The position numbers and the translations under genes were made by a program. Shown one piece after another: positions 15,952-24,335 of a DNA stretch of 27,095 bases. The notes beneath the pieces were generated by a model that worked only from the letters and a program-made list of their open reading frames with translations, had not been told where the DNA came from and searched no databases. This DNA is from Peptococcaceae bacterium BRH_c23 (lineage in GTDB: Bacteria; Bacillota_B; Desulfitobacteriia; Desulfitobacteriales; Desulfitobacteriaceae), in assembly GCA_000961805.1 (NCBI GenBank), contig LADV01000127.1:1-27095 (forward strand), read 5' to 3'. Every line of letters starts with the position of its first letter. Positions within the stretch are counted from its first letter, which is position 1.

Positions 15952-16797
15952 ATGTTTCGACGGCGATTATCATTGGGCTGGGCTGCATTTGTGTGGGGCT
16001 CAGTGGCAATTATCATGATTTGGACCTTGTTTCCGATCTTCTGGATGTTATCGACTTCCTTTAAAACGAACTTGGATGTCTTTAAGATGCCTCCGGAAAT
16101 ATGGCCTTCGCACCCGACTTTGGAGAATTACATTGGCTTAGCTTCGGGAATCAACCCAATTCCTCGCTTTTTCTTTAATAGTTTTCTCACTGCTTTATTA
16201 ACAGTTGTCTTGACCATTGTGCTAGCCACCTTTGCGGGATATGCCTTATCCCGTCTAAAGTTCCGGTTCCGCGACCAAATACTCGTGAGTGTGCTGGTGA
16301 CGCAGATGTTTCCTTTAGTTGTCATGCTGGCTCCACTTTACCTCCTTTATGTAAAAGCTCATTTACTGAACACTTACTTGGGCATGGTCATCGCTTTCAC
16401 CTCCTTTGCACTACCCTTCGGGATTTGGATGATCAAAGGATTTATCGATTCAGTTCCGGTAGAAGTCGAACAAGCTGCGATGGTCGACGGATGCAGTCGT
16501 ATGCAAGCAATGCGGCTTGTAGTGTTGCCTCTGATAACTCCCGGGATTGTGGCTACAGGTATCTTTGCCTTCCTCGATGCTTGGAATAACTTACTCTTTC
16601 CCTTAACACTTACTAATGAAATCGCCATGAAAACCCTGCCAGCCGGGATGGTTATGGCCTTCTCCGGACAGTTCAAAAGTGACTGGAGCGGGATGATGGC
16701 GGCATCCTTCATTACCACACTTCCTGTGCTCATCATTTTCATCCTCCTGCAACGCTATCTCGTCGAAGGTCTGACCGGGGGCGCTGTGAAAGGCTAG
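15952..16797 (+). CDS. ABC sugar transporter permease, MalG/UgpE type
   Basis: A 281-residue partner permease with about six membrane segments (first near 8-32, AAFVWGSVAIIMIWTLFPIF) and the EAA loop EQAAMVDGCSRMQAMRLVVL near 173-192. Together with the previous gene it forms the membrane channel of a CUT1 importer. The RBS GAGGGGGTT precedes ATG. The following transporter gene starts only 4 bases after its stop, so the two are probably translationally coupled. Confidence 0.94.
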   Translation: MFRRRLSLGWAAFVWGSVAIIMIWTLFPIFWMLSTSFKTNLDVFKMPPEIWPSHPTLENYIGLASGINPIPRFFFNSFLTALLTVVLTIVLATFAGYALSRLKFRFRDQILVSVLVTQMFPLVVMLAPLYLLYVKAHLLNTYLGMVIAFTSFALPFGIWMIKGFIDSVPVEVEQAAMVDGCSRMQAMRLVVLPLITPGIVATGIFAFLDAWNNLLFPLTLTNEIAMKTLPAGMVMAFSGQFKSDWSGMMAASFITTLPVLIIFILLQRYLVEGLTGGAVKG

Positions 16798-16801
16798 TAT
16801 T

Positions 16802-17677
16802 ATGCTTGAAGGTATTTTGTCAGCGGTTTTGGTAGGTGTCCTGCTCAGCTTGGCAAAGGTTTGTTTATCCGAAGTACCAGTTATCTTTTTTAGTATGGCT
16901 CTGATGGGCGGAACTCATCTTATCTTTCTCGTTGTGTTAATAATACGGCGCCAAGGCAGTATGATCTGGGCAGCTGGTAAACGTTGTCCGGAGCTGATTT
17001 TGGTAGGCTTTCTGGCTGCCGTCCTGAACCTGATGCAGAACTGGGGGCTAAAGCTTAGTTCACCAGCCAATGTTTCCATTCTGCTACGAGGAGATTTGTT
17101 CTTTAGCCTCATCATTGGGTATGTTATCTGGAAGCAGAAATTGCATCGCCTGGAGTGGGCAGGGATGGGTGCTATGCTTATCGGTGTCAGCCTGGTTCTG
17201 CAAATCTCTTGGCGGGAAGTCCGCATAGGCTCTGGAGGCGATATTTTAATCCTAGGAAGTGCTCTTTTGTTGGCAGTAAATGCCGAGATTATCAAACATA
17301 GGCTGGGCCAGGTCGAAGGTATTTTGGTGGCTTATTTTAATTCCGGGATGTGTTTTATCGTTTTCTTGGGAGGATCAGCTTGGATGGAAGAGCTAAGAGC
17401 TTTGCCCAAGGTCAATATGGGGATATGGTTGTTGGTTTTGATAAGCATTCTCTTGCAAGTAGCTCAGTACTTGGTCTATTATCGCTCATTAAGGAAACTG
17501 ACAACCTGTCTAGTTCGCGTAGTCCATCTGATTACTCCGATTGTTGCTATCGTCACAAGCTCCTGGTGGATGCACGAAGACATCAGTTTAACTCAAATTG
17601 GAGGAATGCTGTTGGTAGCCGGTGGAATTATGCTTGTTTTCCGGGTACATGCCAAAAAGTCTCCCGTAGGCCTTTGA
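16802..17677 (+). CDS. EamA/DMT-superfamily transporter
   Basis: A 291-residue membrane protein with about ten short hydrophobic helices in two repeats of five, the normal architecture and length of EamA drug/metabolite transporters. There is no signal peptide and no soluble domain. The RBS is poor and the start lies 4 bases after the permease stop, pointing to coupled translation. DMT proteins move many small molecules, often outward. In this operon it may export an end product, such as an organic acid made by the aldehyde oxidoreductase. That is inference; import of a second substrate is equally possible. Confidence 0.88.
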   Translation: MLEGILSAVLVGVLLSLAKVCLSEVPVIFFSMALMGGTHLIFLVVLIIRRQGSMIWAAGKRCPELILVGFLAAVLNLMQNWGLKLSSPANVSILLRGDLFFSLIIGYVIWKQKLHRLEWAGMGAMLIGVSLVLQISWREVRIGSGGDILILGSALLLAVNAEIIKHRLGQVEGILVAYFNSGMCFIVFLGGSAWMEELRALPKVNMGIWLLVLISILLQVAQYLVYYRSLRKLTTCLVRVVHLITPIVAIVTSSWWMHEDISLTQIGGMLLVAGGIMLVFRVHAKKSPVGL

Positions 17678-17818
17678 CCTTATGAAGAAAGAACTCCTCA
17701 GGAGACAGGAGTCAGCATGAGAATGGCATGTTGTCTTATTCTGAATTCTGACTACTGAATTCAAAATATTACTCAAAAATTATAAAAGCAAGCGAATATT
17801 TCGGAGGTGATATTTTTC

Positions 17819-19012
17819 GTGAAAGCAAATGTAGCTATTGTTCAAGCCGGCGGTCCCACCTCTGTGTTGAATGCGAGCTTGGCGGGTTTTTTGGAGGCGG
17901 CAGCCTCTTCAAGCCAATATAATCAGATCCTGGGATTTTGTAACGGGATCGAAGGTTTGATTAAAAATCGAGCCATGTGTTTAGGCGGACTTGACAAAGC
18001 TCAGTTGGAAGCTCTTAAGAATCAGCCAGGGGCTGTTCTGGGGTCAGGACGATACCCACTGACTCCAGAAGGCTTGTCAACTATACGCAGCAATCTGCAG
18101 CTGCGAGAAATAAGTCAGTTGGTTTTAGTCGGCGGTAACGGAACAATGTGGGCTGCTGACCAAGTTGCAGCAGCTTGTCCAGATGTTCAAGTTGTCGGAA
18201 TTCCGAAAACAGTGGACAATGATCTTTGGGGAACAGATCATTCTCCAGGGTATCTGAGTGCTGCCAAATTTATCGGAGAAGCCGTCAGATCGTTAGCTCT
18301 GGATCTCTGGGCGATGCGCAATTTTGAACGAGTCCGGGTTGTAGAGGTGATGGGGCGAAATGTCGGGTGGTTGGCAGCGGCAGCGAGCCTAGCGCAAATT
18401 TCTTTACCGGATTACCCGCCGATCCATTATTATCTGCCGGAACACTCCTTTGACTTAGAAAGTTTTTTCACTAAAGTAAATGAACATTTGAACAACTATC
18501 CTTGCATGTTGGTAGTTGTCAGTGAAGGAATTCGCTCGGCTGCAGGAAACCCGATTGCTGAATTTGAGATAGGCGGGAGCAAGGTACCGGGAGGGGCCGC
18601 GCAAATGTTATCTTCCGAATTGCGTAACCGGGGAATTCCGTCCCGAAGCGAGGTTTTAGGTATTTTGCAGCGGGCGAATACTTGGTCCGTGTGTGAGCGT
18701 GACCGCCAGGAAGCTATATTTTTAGGGAGGCAGGCTGTCGAAGTCTTAGGCCAGGGTAAGAGCAAAGTCATGCTGGGCTTGCCGACGGAGGCTATTGATT
18801 TTGTCGAAGGCGGTAAGGCGCAATTGGCCGAGCTGAAAGGTATTGCAGGGTTGGAACGCCCTGTCGATCCTTGTTATTTGACAGAGAGTGGAATTGATCC
18901 CTCTTTTACTACTTGGTTACAAAATAAAATGGGAGAACCTTTGGCGGACGCCAACAGTGCTCGTCAAGTATGGGAGCTGGCGGCGGAACAGTTTGTCAAT
19001 AAGATGGGTTAA
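17819..19012 (+). CDS. 6-phosphofructokinase (PfkA) family sugar kinase, variant active site
   Basis: A 397-residue PfkA-superfamily kinase. PFKs phosphorylate C1 of a ketose that carries an anion at C6, with ATP or pyrophosphate. Visible motifs are QAGGPTSVLNASLAG (9-23), GGNGT (105-109), PKTVDND (129-135, catalytic D133 and D135), EVMGRNVGW (176-184) and SEGIRSAAG. By comparison with E. coli PfkA, the arginines binding the C6 phosphate are kept (R171, R285, R294). Mg-binding Asp103 is Asn here, and the usual GGSP loop after R285 is ANTW. Gly at the next position suggests ATP, while Lys130 in PKTVDND is common in PPi enzymes, so the phosphoryl donor is open. The start is GTG 17819, 8 bases after GGAGGTGA; a GTG at 17807 overlaps the RBS. 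It may act on a non-standard ketose. Confidence 0.85.
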   Translation: MKANVAIVQAGGPTSVLNASLAGFLEAAASSSQYNQILGFCNGIEGLIKNRAMCLGGLDKAQLEALKNQPGAVLGSGRYPLTPEGLSTIRSNLQLREISQLVLVGGNGTMWAADQVAAACPDVQVVGIPKTVDNDLWGTDHSPGYLSAAKFIGEAVRSLALDLWAMRNFERVRVVEVMGRNVGWLAAAASLAQISLPDYPPIHYYLPEHSFDLESFFTKVNEHLNNYPCMLVVVSEGIRSAAGNPIAEFEIGGSKVPGGAAQMLSSELRNRGIPSRSEVLGILQRANTWSVCERDRQEAIFLGRQAVEVLGQGKSKVMLGLPTEAIDFVEGGKAQLAELKGIAGLERPVDPCYLTESGIDPSFTTWLQNKMGEPLADANSARQVWELAAEQFVNKMG

Positions 19013-19047
19013 AAGTGGAGAATTTCTGCGAAGGAGTGATGAAGCCA

Positions 19048-19527
19048 GTGCGTAGAATAAATGTGCACTCGGAACGATGTATCGGGTGCCGGGTTTGTGA
19101 ACAATGGTGTACCTGGCAGCATAACGGTTCAGAGGAGGAGCAAAGCCGAATTTATGTGCAGAGAATGCATTCGGAATACAGCAACCTGCCTCAGATTTGC
19201 CACCAGTGTGTCGATACACCATGTATTGAAGCCTGCCGTTTCGATGCCCTGTGTAAGAACGAAACGACCGGCTCCATTCAGGTGGATCGAAAACTATGCA
19301 CAGGGTGCCGAGCCTGTGTCAGGAAATGCCCCTACCAGGCGATCAGCTTTGATTCGACCCAGAAGAAAGTGCGGATTTGTGACCTTTGCGCCGGAGAGCC
19401 TCAATGTGTCAGGCATTGTCCGGAAAGAGTGCTGGAGTATAACGGTGATGCCCAGGAGGGGATGCCAGAATATCCGCTCGGACTTAGTGTAGGATTGTGG
19501 TCCTGGCGTGGAGGTGAGGCCAAGTGA
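19048..19527 (+). CDS. Four-cluster ferredoxin, electron-transfer partner of the aldehyde oxidoreductase
   Basis: A 159-residue polyferredoxin of the HycB/DmsB/PhsB-like type. Sixteen cysteines fall in four groups: CIGCRVCEQWC, CHQCVDTPCIEAC, CTGCRACVRKC and CDLCAGEPQCVRHC. They should hold four [4Fe-4S] clusters wired between the AOR catalytic subunit and a soluble or membrane acceptor. AAGGAGTGAT (19031-19040) best serves the GTG at 19048; ATG 19039 is too close to it and GTG 19015 lacks an RBS, so the N-terminus is somewhat uncertain. Its TGA overlaps the GTG of the next gene (GTGA), so the two are translationally coupled and probably form one complex. There is no twin-arginine signal, so it is cytoplasmic. 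Confidence 0.9.
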   Translation: MRRINVHSERCIGCRVCEQWCTWQHNGSEEEQSRIYVQRMHSEYSNLPQICHQCVDTPCIEACRFDALCKNETTGSIQVDRKLCTGCRACVRKCPYQAISFDSTQKKVRICDLCAGEPQCVRHCPERVLEYNGDAQEGMPEYPLGLSVGLWSWRGGEAK

Positions 19528-21368
19528 GTAAGACCATGTATGGCTTGGCTGGGAAACTCCTCAGGGTTAATCTAAGTACAGGGACTTGTGTCGCTGAGCC
19601 CACACCCGTAGAGATCTATACCGCTTACCTGGGCGGCAGGGGTGTTGGCGCATATCTTCTGACTAAGGAAGTGACCGCAGGCGCGGACCCCCTGGGTCCA
19701 GACAATAAACTAATCTTTACTACGGGCCCTTTGACCGGGACGTTGACCCCAGGAGCAGGCAGGATGAATGTGGCATTTCGGTCACCATTGACGTGCGCCT
19801 ACTCGTATTCACTCTGTGGTGGTCACCTAGCTGCTGAATTCAAATTTGCCGGTTATGATGTTGTGATCATTGAAGGTCAGGCCTCTAAGCCAGTATACCT
19901 ATGGATCAATGATGCCAAGGTTGAATTGCGTGACGCTGCACACCTCTGGGGATTGGATACACATGCGACAGAAGATGCTATTAGGGTTGAGTGCCGAGAT
20001 ACCCGAATTCACACTGCTTGCATCGGCCCGACCGGGGAGAAACTGGTTCGCTATGCGATGATCCAGTCTGATTATCATCGCGAGTTCGGCCGAGGCGGTG
20101 CCGGTGCGGTGATGGGCAGCAAGAATTTGAAGGCGATAGTCGTGCGTGGAACAGGACAAGTGAGCGTGTCTGACCGACAACACCTCGGGCGTCTGACTGA
20201 AGACGCATACCTCGACTTAGCGGCCAGTCCTAAAGCTAAGCTTCGCCGTTCGGTTGGAACACCTGAAATGATCGATGGAACTAACAAGTTGGGCTATTGG
20301 GGTACACGTAACTTCAGCACAGGCTATTTTGCCGAAGCCAGCGCGATTAATGCTGCTAGCCTGCAAAAGGATTATTATGAGGGCAGCATGTCCTGTTATG
20401 GATGTCCGATAGCTTGTGGTAAAGTAAGCAAAATTAAAGCCGGAAAATATATTGACACTAAGATCGAAGGCCCGGAGTTCGAGACGGTGGGCCTGCTGGG
20501 GGCCAATTGTGGCATTGTTGACCAAGCAGTGATCATCAAGGCTACGGAGCTATGTGATCAGTATGGTATGGACACGATGTCCGCTGGAGCTACTGTCTCT
20601 TTGGCGATGGAATGTTTTGAGCAGGGGATTATTACTACGAAAGATACAGGGGGTATGGATCTTTCTTTTGGTAGTGCTGAAGGACTGCTGCTAATGTTGG
20701 AACAGATAGTGAAACGCCAGGGTTTGGGAGACATCTTGGCTGAAGGGTCCAAGCGAGCCGCTGAGCATTTTGGCGTTCCGGAACTGGCAATGCAGGTCAA
20801 AGGACAGGAATTTGCGACCTATGAGCCCAGGGGCTGTGTCGGAATGGGTCTGTCCTATGCGGTGTCGACCCGGGGGGGGCACCATATGTTTGCTCCAACG
20901 ATGGGTGCGGAAACGACGGGAGACGGTTCTAGGCGCCTGCTTACCGAGGGTAAGGCCGCCATGGTGGTGGATACCCAAGCACAGATGGTAGTCGTGGATT
21001 CCTTGGTTCTTTGCGCATCGATGCGTTTTGCTATGAGTTTGGACAATCAAATGGAGTTTTATCGGGCGGTAACGGGGCGCACCCTGAAACCTGTTGAAGC
21101 TAGGTATGCCGCGGAGAAGATTATTGCGATTGAGCGCTTGTTCAACCTGCGTGAAGGGTTCACACGCCGAGATGATACTCTACCGAAGCGTGCACTACAG
21201 GAGCCGGTGCCGGATGGACCCAGCCAGGGAAGCAAAGTCGACTTGGAACCCATGTTGGAGGAATATTATAGTCTGATGGGCTATGATACGGAAGGTTGGC
21301 CGACTGCCGACACCCTGAAACGGTTGGAGCTGGAAGAATTCGCATCGATTCTTCAACAAAAACTGTAG
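19524..21368 (+). CDS. Tungsten-type aldehyde:ferredoxin oxidoreductase
   Basis: A 614-residue AOR-family enzyme that oxidises an aldehyde to its acid and passes two electrons to ferredoxin, using a tungsten bis-pyranopterin. The N-terminal domain (about 6-210) has the pterin-binding pattern including FGRGGAGAVMGSKNLKAI. The [4Fe-4S] ligands are C291, C294 and C298 (CYGCPIAC) and C497. The two pterin motifs are DQYGMD (345-350) and DSLVLC (492-497), the second diverging from the usual DxxGLC. A GGHH histidine pair (453-454) lies near the active site. Length is typical (about 605). GTG start after GGAGGTGAG. In this cluster it likely oxidises the aldehyde released by the aldolase, or glyceraldehyde-3-phosphate; the substrate is unknown. 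The two redox genes look richer in G+C than their neighbours. Confidence 0.93.
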   Translation: MSKTMYGLAGKLLRVNLSTGTCVAEPTPVEIYTAYLGGRGVGAYLLTKEVTAGADPLGPDNKLIFTTGPLTGTLTPGAGRMNVAFRSPLTCAYSYSLCGGHLAAEFKFAGYDVVIIEGQASKPVYLWINDAKVELRDAAHLWGLDTHATEDAIRVECRDTRIHTACIGPTGEKLVRYAMIQSDYHREFGRGGAGAVMGSKNLKAIVVRGTGQVSVSDRQHLGRLTEDAYLDLAASPKAKLRRSVGTPEMIDGTNKLGYWGTRNFSTGYFAEASAINAASLQKDYYEGSMSCYGCPIACGKVSKIKAGKYIDTKIEGPEFETVGLLGANCGIVDQAVIIKATELCDQYGMDTMSAGATVSLAMECFEQGIITTKDTGGMDLSFGSAEGLLLMLEQIVKRQGLGDILAEGSKRAAEHFGVPELAMQVKGQEFATYEPRGCVGMGLSYAVSTRGGHHMFAPTMGAETTGDGSRRLLTEGKAAMVVDTQAQMVVVDSLVLCASMRFAMSLDNQMEFYRAVTGRTLKPVEARYAAEKIIAIERLFNLREGFTRRDDTLPKRALQEPVPDGPSQGSKVDLEPMLEEYYSLMGYDTEGWPTADTLKRLELEEFASILQQKL

Positions 21369-21437
21369 AACTATGGTGCCAAGAGACCAGAAGTTAGAGG
21401 TCTAACAGCTAGTTACTTTTTTAGAGGTGACGGGCGA

Positions 21438-21504
21438 AGAGCGATCAGTCGACTCGACTAATCGCTCTCAGCTCTCGGGTGCAGTAACTACTGCATCCTT
21501 TTTT
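21438..21504 (+). terminator. Tandem-hairpin terminator closing the sugar operon
   Basis: A first stem, AGAGCGAT (21438-21445) with ATCGCTCT (21461-21468), is followed by GGGTGCAGT (21477-21485) with ACTGCATCC (21490-21498) and a six-T run (21499-21504). This is a classic intrinsic terminator 70-135 bases after the AOR stop, and it separates the two sugar modules. Confidence 0.85.
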
Positions 21505-21568
21505 GCTTATGAGCTAAGCTTTTAAGGCTAGAATCAGGATAAAATTTTATAAAGTGAGGCAAAATTGG

Positions 21569-22435
21569 ATGTCTAAACTGGAAAATGAATTTGTATCGGT
21601 TGCAGTTAAATCAAAGGGTGCCGAAATGCATAGCCTTATATCAAAACATGACGGAACGGAATATATCTGGCAAGCGGATTCTAAATATTGGGCTTGGCAT
21701 GCTCCGGTGTGTTTTCCGATTGTTGGCAAACTAGTTAATAACCAATATCAAGTAGGTGACAACGCGTATTGTCTTACCGTGCACGGATTTGCCAGAGACA
21801 TGGAGTTCCAGGAAATTGAGTCGGCAACCGACCGAGTTGTATACCGTCTTAATTATGACAAAACCACCCTTGCTAAGTTTCCTTTTAAATTCCAACTTGA
21901 TATCAGTTACACGCTAGTTGGAAGCGGTGTCACCATAGAATACGTTGTTAAAAATGTGGACGACAAACCCATATATTTCTCTATTGGGGCTCACACAGGC
22001 TTTAATTGCCCACTATTAACCGATGAAATGCTTGATGACTACGACCTGGTCTTTGAAAAAGCCGAAACAGCTAAACGCTATTTTACTGACGAGGGCTTAG
22101 TATCAGGGCAGACGGAATTGTTATTGCAGGGAGACAACATCCTACCGCTATCACAAGAACTGTTTAGAGACGTTTTGATTTTCAAGAATTTACAATCCCA
22201 ATATGTCACTCTTAGAGGCCGGAAATCTGGTAAATCCGTAACCGTTCATTTTGAGGGTTTTCCTTATATTGGCATCTGGACCAAACCGGAGGGCGCGCCT
22301 TTTGTTTGTATTGAGCCTTGGTACGGAATACCTGATAGTGCTGGAGAAAGTAAGCAGATTTCAGAGAAAGAAGGTATACATTTTTTGGCACAGGAACAGG
22401 AATTTAGATGTGCTTACCAGATTGTTATTGGATAA
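21569..22435 (+). CDS. Aldose 1-epimerase (mutarotase) family protein, LacX-like
   Basis: A 288-residue galactose-mutarotase-fold protein, predicted to speed the conversion between alpha and beta forms of an aldose. The catalytic-type residues are present: His in TVHGFAR, His in IGAHTGF and Glu in CIEPWYGIPD near the C-terminus. The length fits the LacX/YihR-like group. ATG 21569 is chosen because GTGAGG stands 8-9 bases upstream; a GTG at 21554 would place that RBS inside the coding region. It is the first gene of the second module and is followed at 20 bp by an aldolase. Mutarotases of this group occur in many sugar operons; the sugar cannot be read from the sequence. Confidence 0.88.
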   Translation: MSKLENEFVSVAVKSKGAEMHSLISKHDGTEYIWQADSKYWAWHAPVCFPIVGKLVNNQYQVGDNAYCLTVHGFARDMEFQEIESATDRVVYRLNYDKTTLAKFPFKFQLDISYTLVGSGVTIEYVVKNVDDKPIYFSIGAHTGFNCPLLTDEMLDDYDLVFEKAETAKRYFTDEGLVSGQTELLLQGDNILPLSQELFRDVLIFKNLQSQYVTLRGRKSGKSVTVHFEGFPYIGIWTKPEGAPFVCIEPWYGIPDSAGESKQISEKEGIHFLAQEQEFRCAYQIVIG

Positions 22436-22455
22436 GAAAAATTAATGGAGGAATT

Positions 22456-23316
22456 ATGATGAATAAGCATGTTCGGAATGTGATGCTCGAAGCGCGTGAA
22501 AAAAGTTATGGGCTAGCAGCTTTTACTGTTCAAAATGCAGAAATGATCAAAACAGTTCTTAATGTATCAAAGGAACTAGCTGTTCCGGTACTCTTGATGT
22601 TTGGTCAAAAGCCCCTTCAGCATCTCGACATGAAAGTCCTGGTTAACATTGCCAGAACTTATGAAGACATATATGAGATTCCGGTATATCTGCATCTAGA
22701 TCACAGCCGGAACCTAGATCAAATCCAAAAGGCTATTGAAGAAGGGTTTGATTCAGTTATGTATGACGGATCTGCTTTATCATGGGAAGATAATATCGCA
22801 AATACAAGAAGAGTTGTTGCCATGGCCCAAGTAAAGGATGTGGTTGTTGAAGCAGAAATAGGAAAGATTGCTGGTGTAGAGGATGACATTCAAGTACGTG
22901 AGAACGAAGCTTATTTGACAACTCCGGAAGAAGCGAAGGAATTTACGGAGTTGACAGGAACTGATTGGTTAGCGGTGTCAATCGGAACAGCTCATGGTTG
23001 GTATCATGAAACTCCAAAGCTTGATTATACACGCATTGAGGCTATCCGGGCTGCTGTAAATATACCGCTGGTTATGCATGGTGGCTCTGGGCTATCGGAT
23101 GACGCTATCAGGCAGGCAATTAAAGCAGGTATTACAAAGATAAATGTTGATACAGAATTGCGCAGGGCATTTATGAGTGGAGTGGCAGACTCACTATCTT
23201 TAAATCAGGTGTTAGAGGATTTTGTTAGCCATATTAAGGTTGGTGAGGAGAAACTAGCTCAGACTGTGCGGGAAAAGCTCATGTTATTCGGAACAGGTGT
23301 TAATTTTGCGCGATGA
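22456..23316 (+). CDS. Class II fructose/tagatose-bisphosphate aldolase family protein (second copy)
   Basis: A 286-residue zinc aldolase paralogous to the one at 6917-7759. The active-site set is intact: HLDHS with catalytic D82 and zinc ligand H83, E134 in VEAEIG, H180 in GTAHG and H208 in VMHGGSGLSD; the phosphate loop NVDTELR is near the C-terminal side. ATG 22456 (or 22459) follows GGAGG at 4-7 bases; an upstream in-frame ATG at 22408 lies inside the epimerase gene and is discarded. It cleaves a ketose phosphate to DHAP and an aldehyde. Its differences from the first copy suggest another substrate or separate regulation. It sits between epimerase and TIM-like genes. Confidence 0.92.
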   Translation: MMNKHVRNVMLEAREKSYGLAAFTVQNAEMIKTVLNVSKELAVPVLLMFGQKPLQHLDMKVLVNIARTYEDIYEIPVYLHLDHSRNLDQIQKAIEEGFDSVMYDGSALSWEDNIANTRRVVAMAQVKDVVVEAEIGKIAGVEDDIQVRENEAYLTTPEEAKEFTELTGTDWLAVSIGTAHGWYHETPKLDYTRIEAIRAAVNIPLVMHGGSGLSDDAIRQAIKAGITKINVDTELRRAFMSGVADSLSLNQVLEDFVSHIKVGEEKLAQTVREKLMLFGTGVNFAR

Positions 23317-23364
23317 ATTTAGAGGTAGGTCTTTATTGAGGAATAGAACTTAGAGGAGGTAACT

Positions 23365-24294
23365 ATGAAACAAATATTCATCAATTTTAAACGTTTTGAT
23401 GTCCCTAAAAGTTTGGGAGGAGTTTGTCCCTATGAAAAAGGAGATGAATGGATTGAATGGATTCTAGACGAGTGTATAAACTATGAAATTGGTAAACTTG
23501 AAGGTGTATTGATATCGTTCATGTTTCCAGAGTCTTTGATTGTTAGTGCCGTAAAACGTCTGCAAACCTACCCTGAAGCGGATAGGAAAGCCATAGCAGT
23601 AGGGTGTCAGGGGGTTTACAGGGAAGATGTCGTAGTAGGTGGTAACTTCGGGGCTTTTAGTACCAACAGGCCTGCTGTTATAGCCAAAAGTCTAAACTGC
23701 AGTTGGACGATGATAGGGCATTCTGAAGAGAGAAAAGATAAGATGGGGATAATAATCACCTATGATCCTAAGAGTTTAGATAGCAACCTTGGGCGACAAA
23801 CTGTCAAGGCTGCAGTTGATACAATACTAAATCAAGAACTGAAGTGTGCCATAAACAGGGGATTAAAAGTCTTGTTTTGCATCGGTGAAACTGCTGAGGA
23901 TAAAGGTGACGGAGATTTCGTTCAGCAAAAGCCTCGAATCAAGGCAGTCCTGAAAGAGCAGTTGCTAAACGTATTAACAGGGTTTGATAAAGCTCAACTG
24001 GATGGTAACCTGGTTATCGGCTATGAGCCAATCTGGGCCATTGGACCGGGAAAAACACCCCCGGGAAGTGAATATATTGCCTTTGTGTCAGCTTATATTA
24101 AAGAGATTATTGCAAAAGAATTTAATTTTGTGCCTCCAGTTGTATATGGTGGTGGCTTAAAAGAAGAGAACGCCGGGCTTATCTCTAAGATAGACACTAT
24201 TGACGGCGGTTTAGTTGCTCTTACAAGATTTACGGGTGAGATAGGATTTTATCCTGAAGAGTTAAAGAAAATAATCTCCAAATACCTTGAATAA
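23365..24294 (+). CDS. Enlarged triosephosphate isomerase-like protein
   Basis: A 309-residue TIM-family enzyme; canonical TIM is about 250. Catalytic residues are kept: N7 and K9 (INFKRF instead of NWK), H119 in MIGHSEER and E221 in GYEPIWAIGPG, with loop 6 and the GGGL phosphate loop. The His-to-Glu distance is 102 residues compared with about 70 in ordinary TIM, so there is an insertion of about 30 residues there, plus about 25 more before the His. It may isomerise DHAP to glyceraldehyde-3-phosphate, or a related ketose phosphate such as a tetrulose phosphate, as known for TIM-family LerI/EryH. AGAGGAGG stands 6 bases before ATG. It lies between an aldolase and a LarA-type racemase, so the DHAP role fits. 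Not a housekeeping tpiA by context. Confidence 0.85.
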   Translation: MKQIFINFKRFDVPKSLGGVCPYEKGDEWIEWILDECINYEIGKLEGVLISFMFPESLIVSAVKRLQTYPEADRKAIAVGCQGVYREDVVVGGNFGAFSTNRPAVIAKSLNCSWTMIGHSEERKDKMGIIITYDPKSLDSNLGRQTVKAAVDTILNQELKCAINRGLKVLFCIGETAEDKGDGDFVQQKPRIKAVLKEQLLNVLTGFDKAQLDGNLVIGYEPIWAIGPGKTPPGSEYIAFVSAYIKEIIAKEFNFVPPVVYGGGLKEENAGLISKIDTIDGGLVALTRFTGEIGFYPEELKKIISKYLE

Positions 24295-24335
24295 GCAATG
24301 AGTAAAAAAAGTTTCTTGAGGGAGGTCAAATCACA

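Noticed and set aside
16374..16742. A 122-codon minus-strand frame
   Set aside because: Antisense shadow of the MalG-type permease gene.
19061..19492. A 143-codon frame overlapping the ferredoxin gene
   Set aside because: It is the +1 frame of a cysteine-rich gene; the 16-cysteine pattern is only in the other frame.
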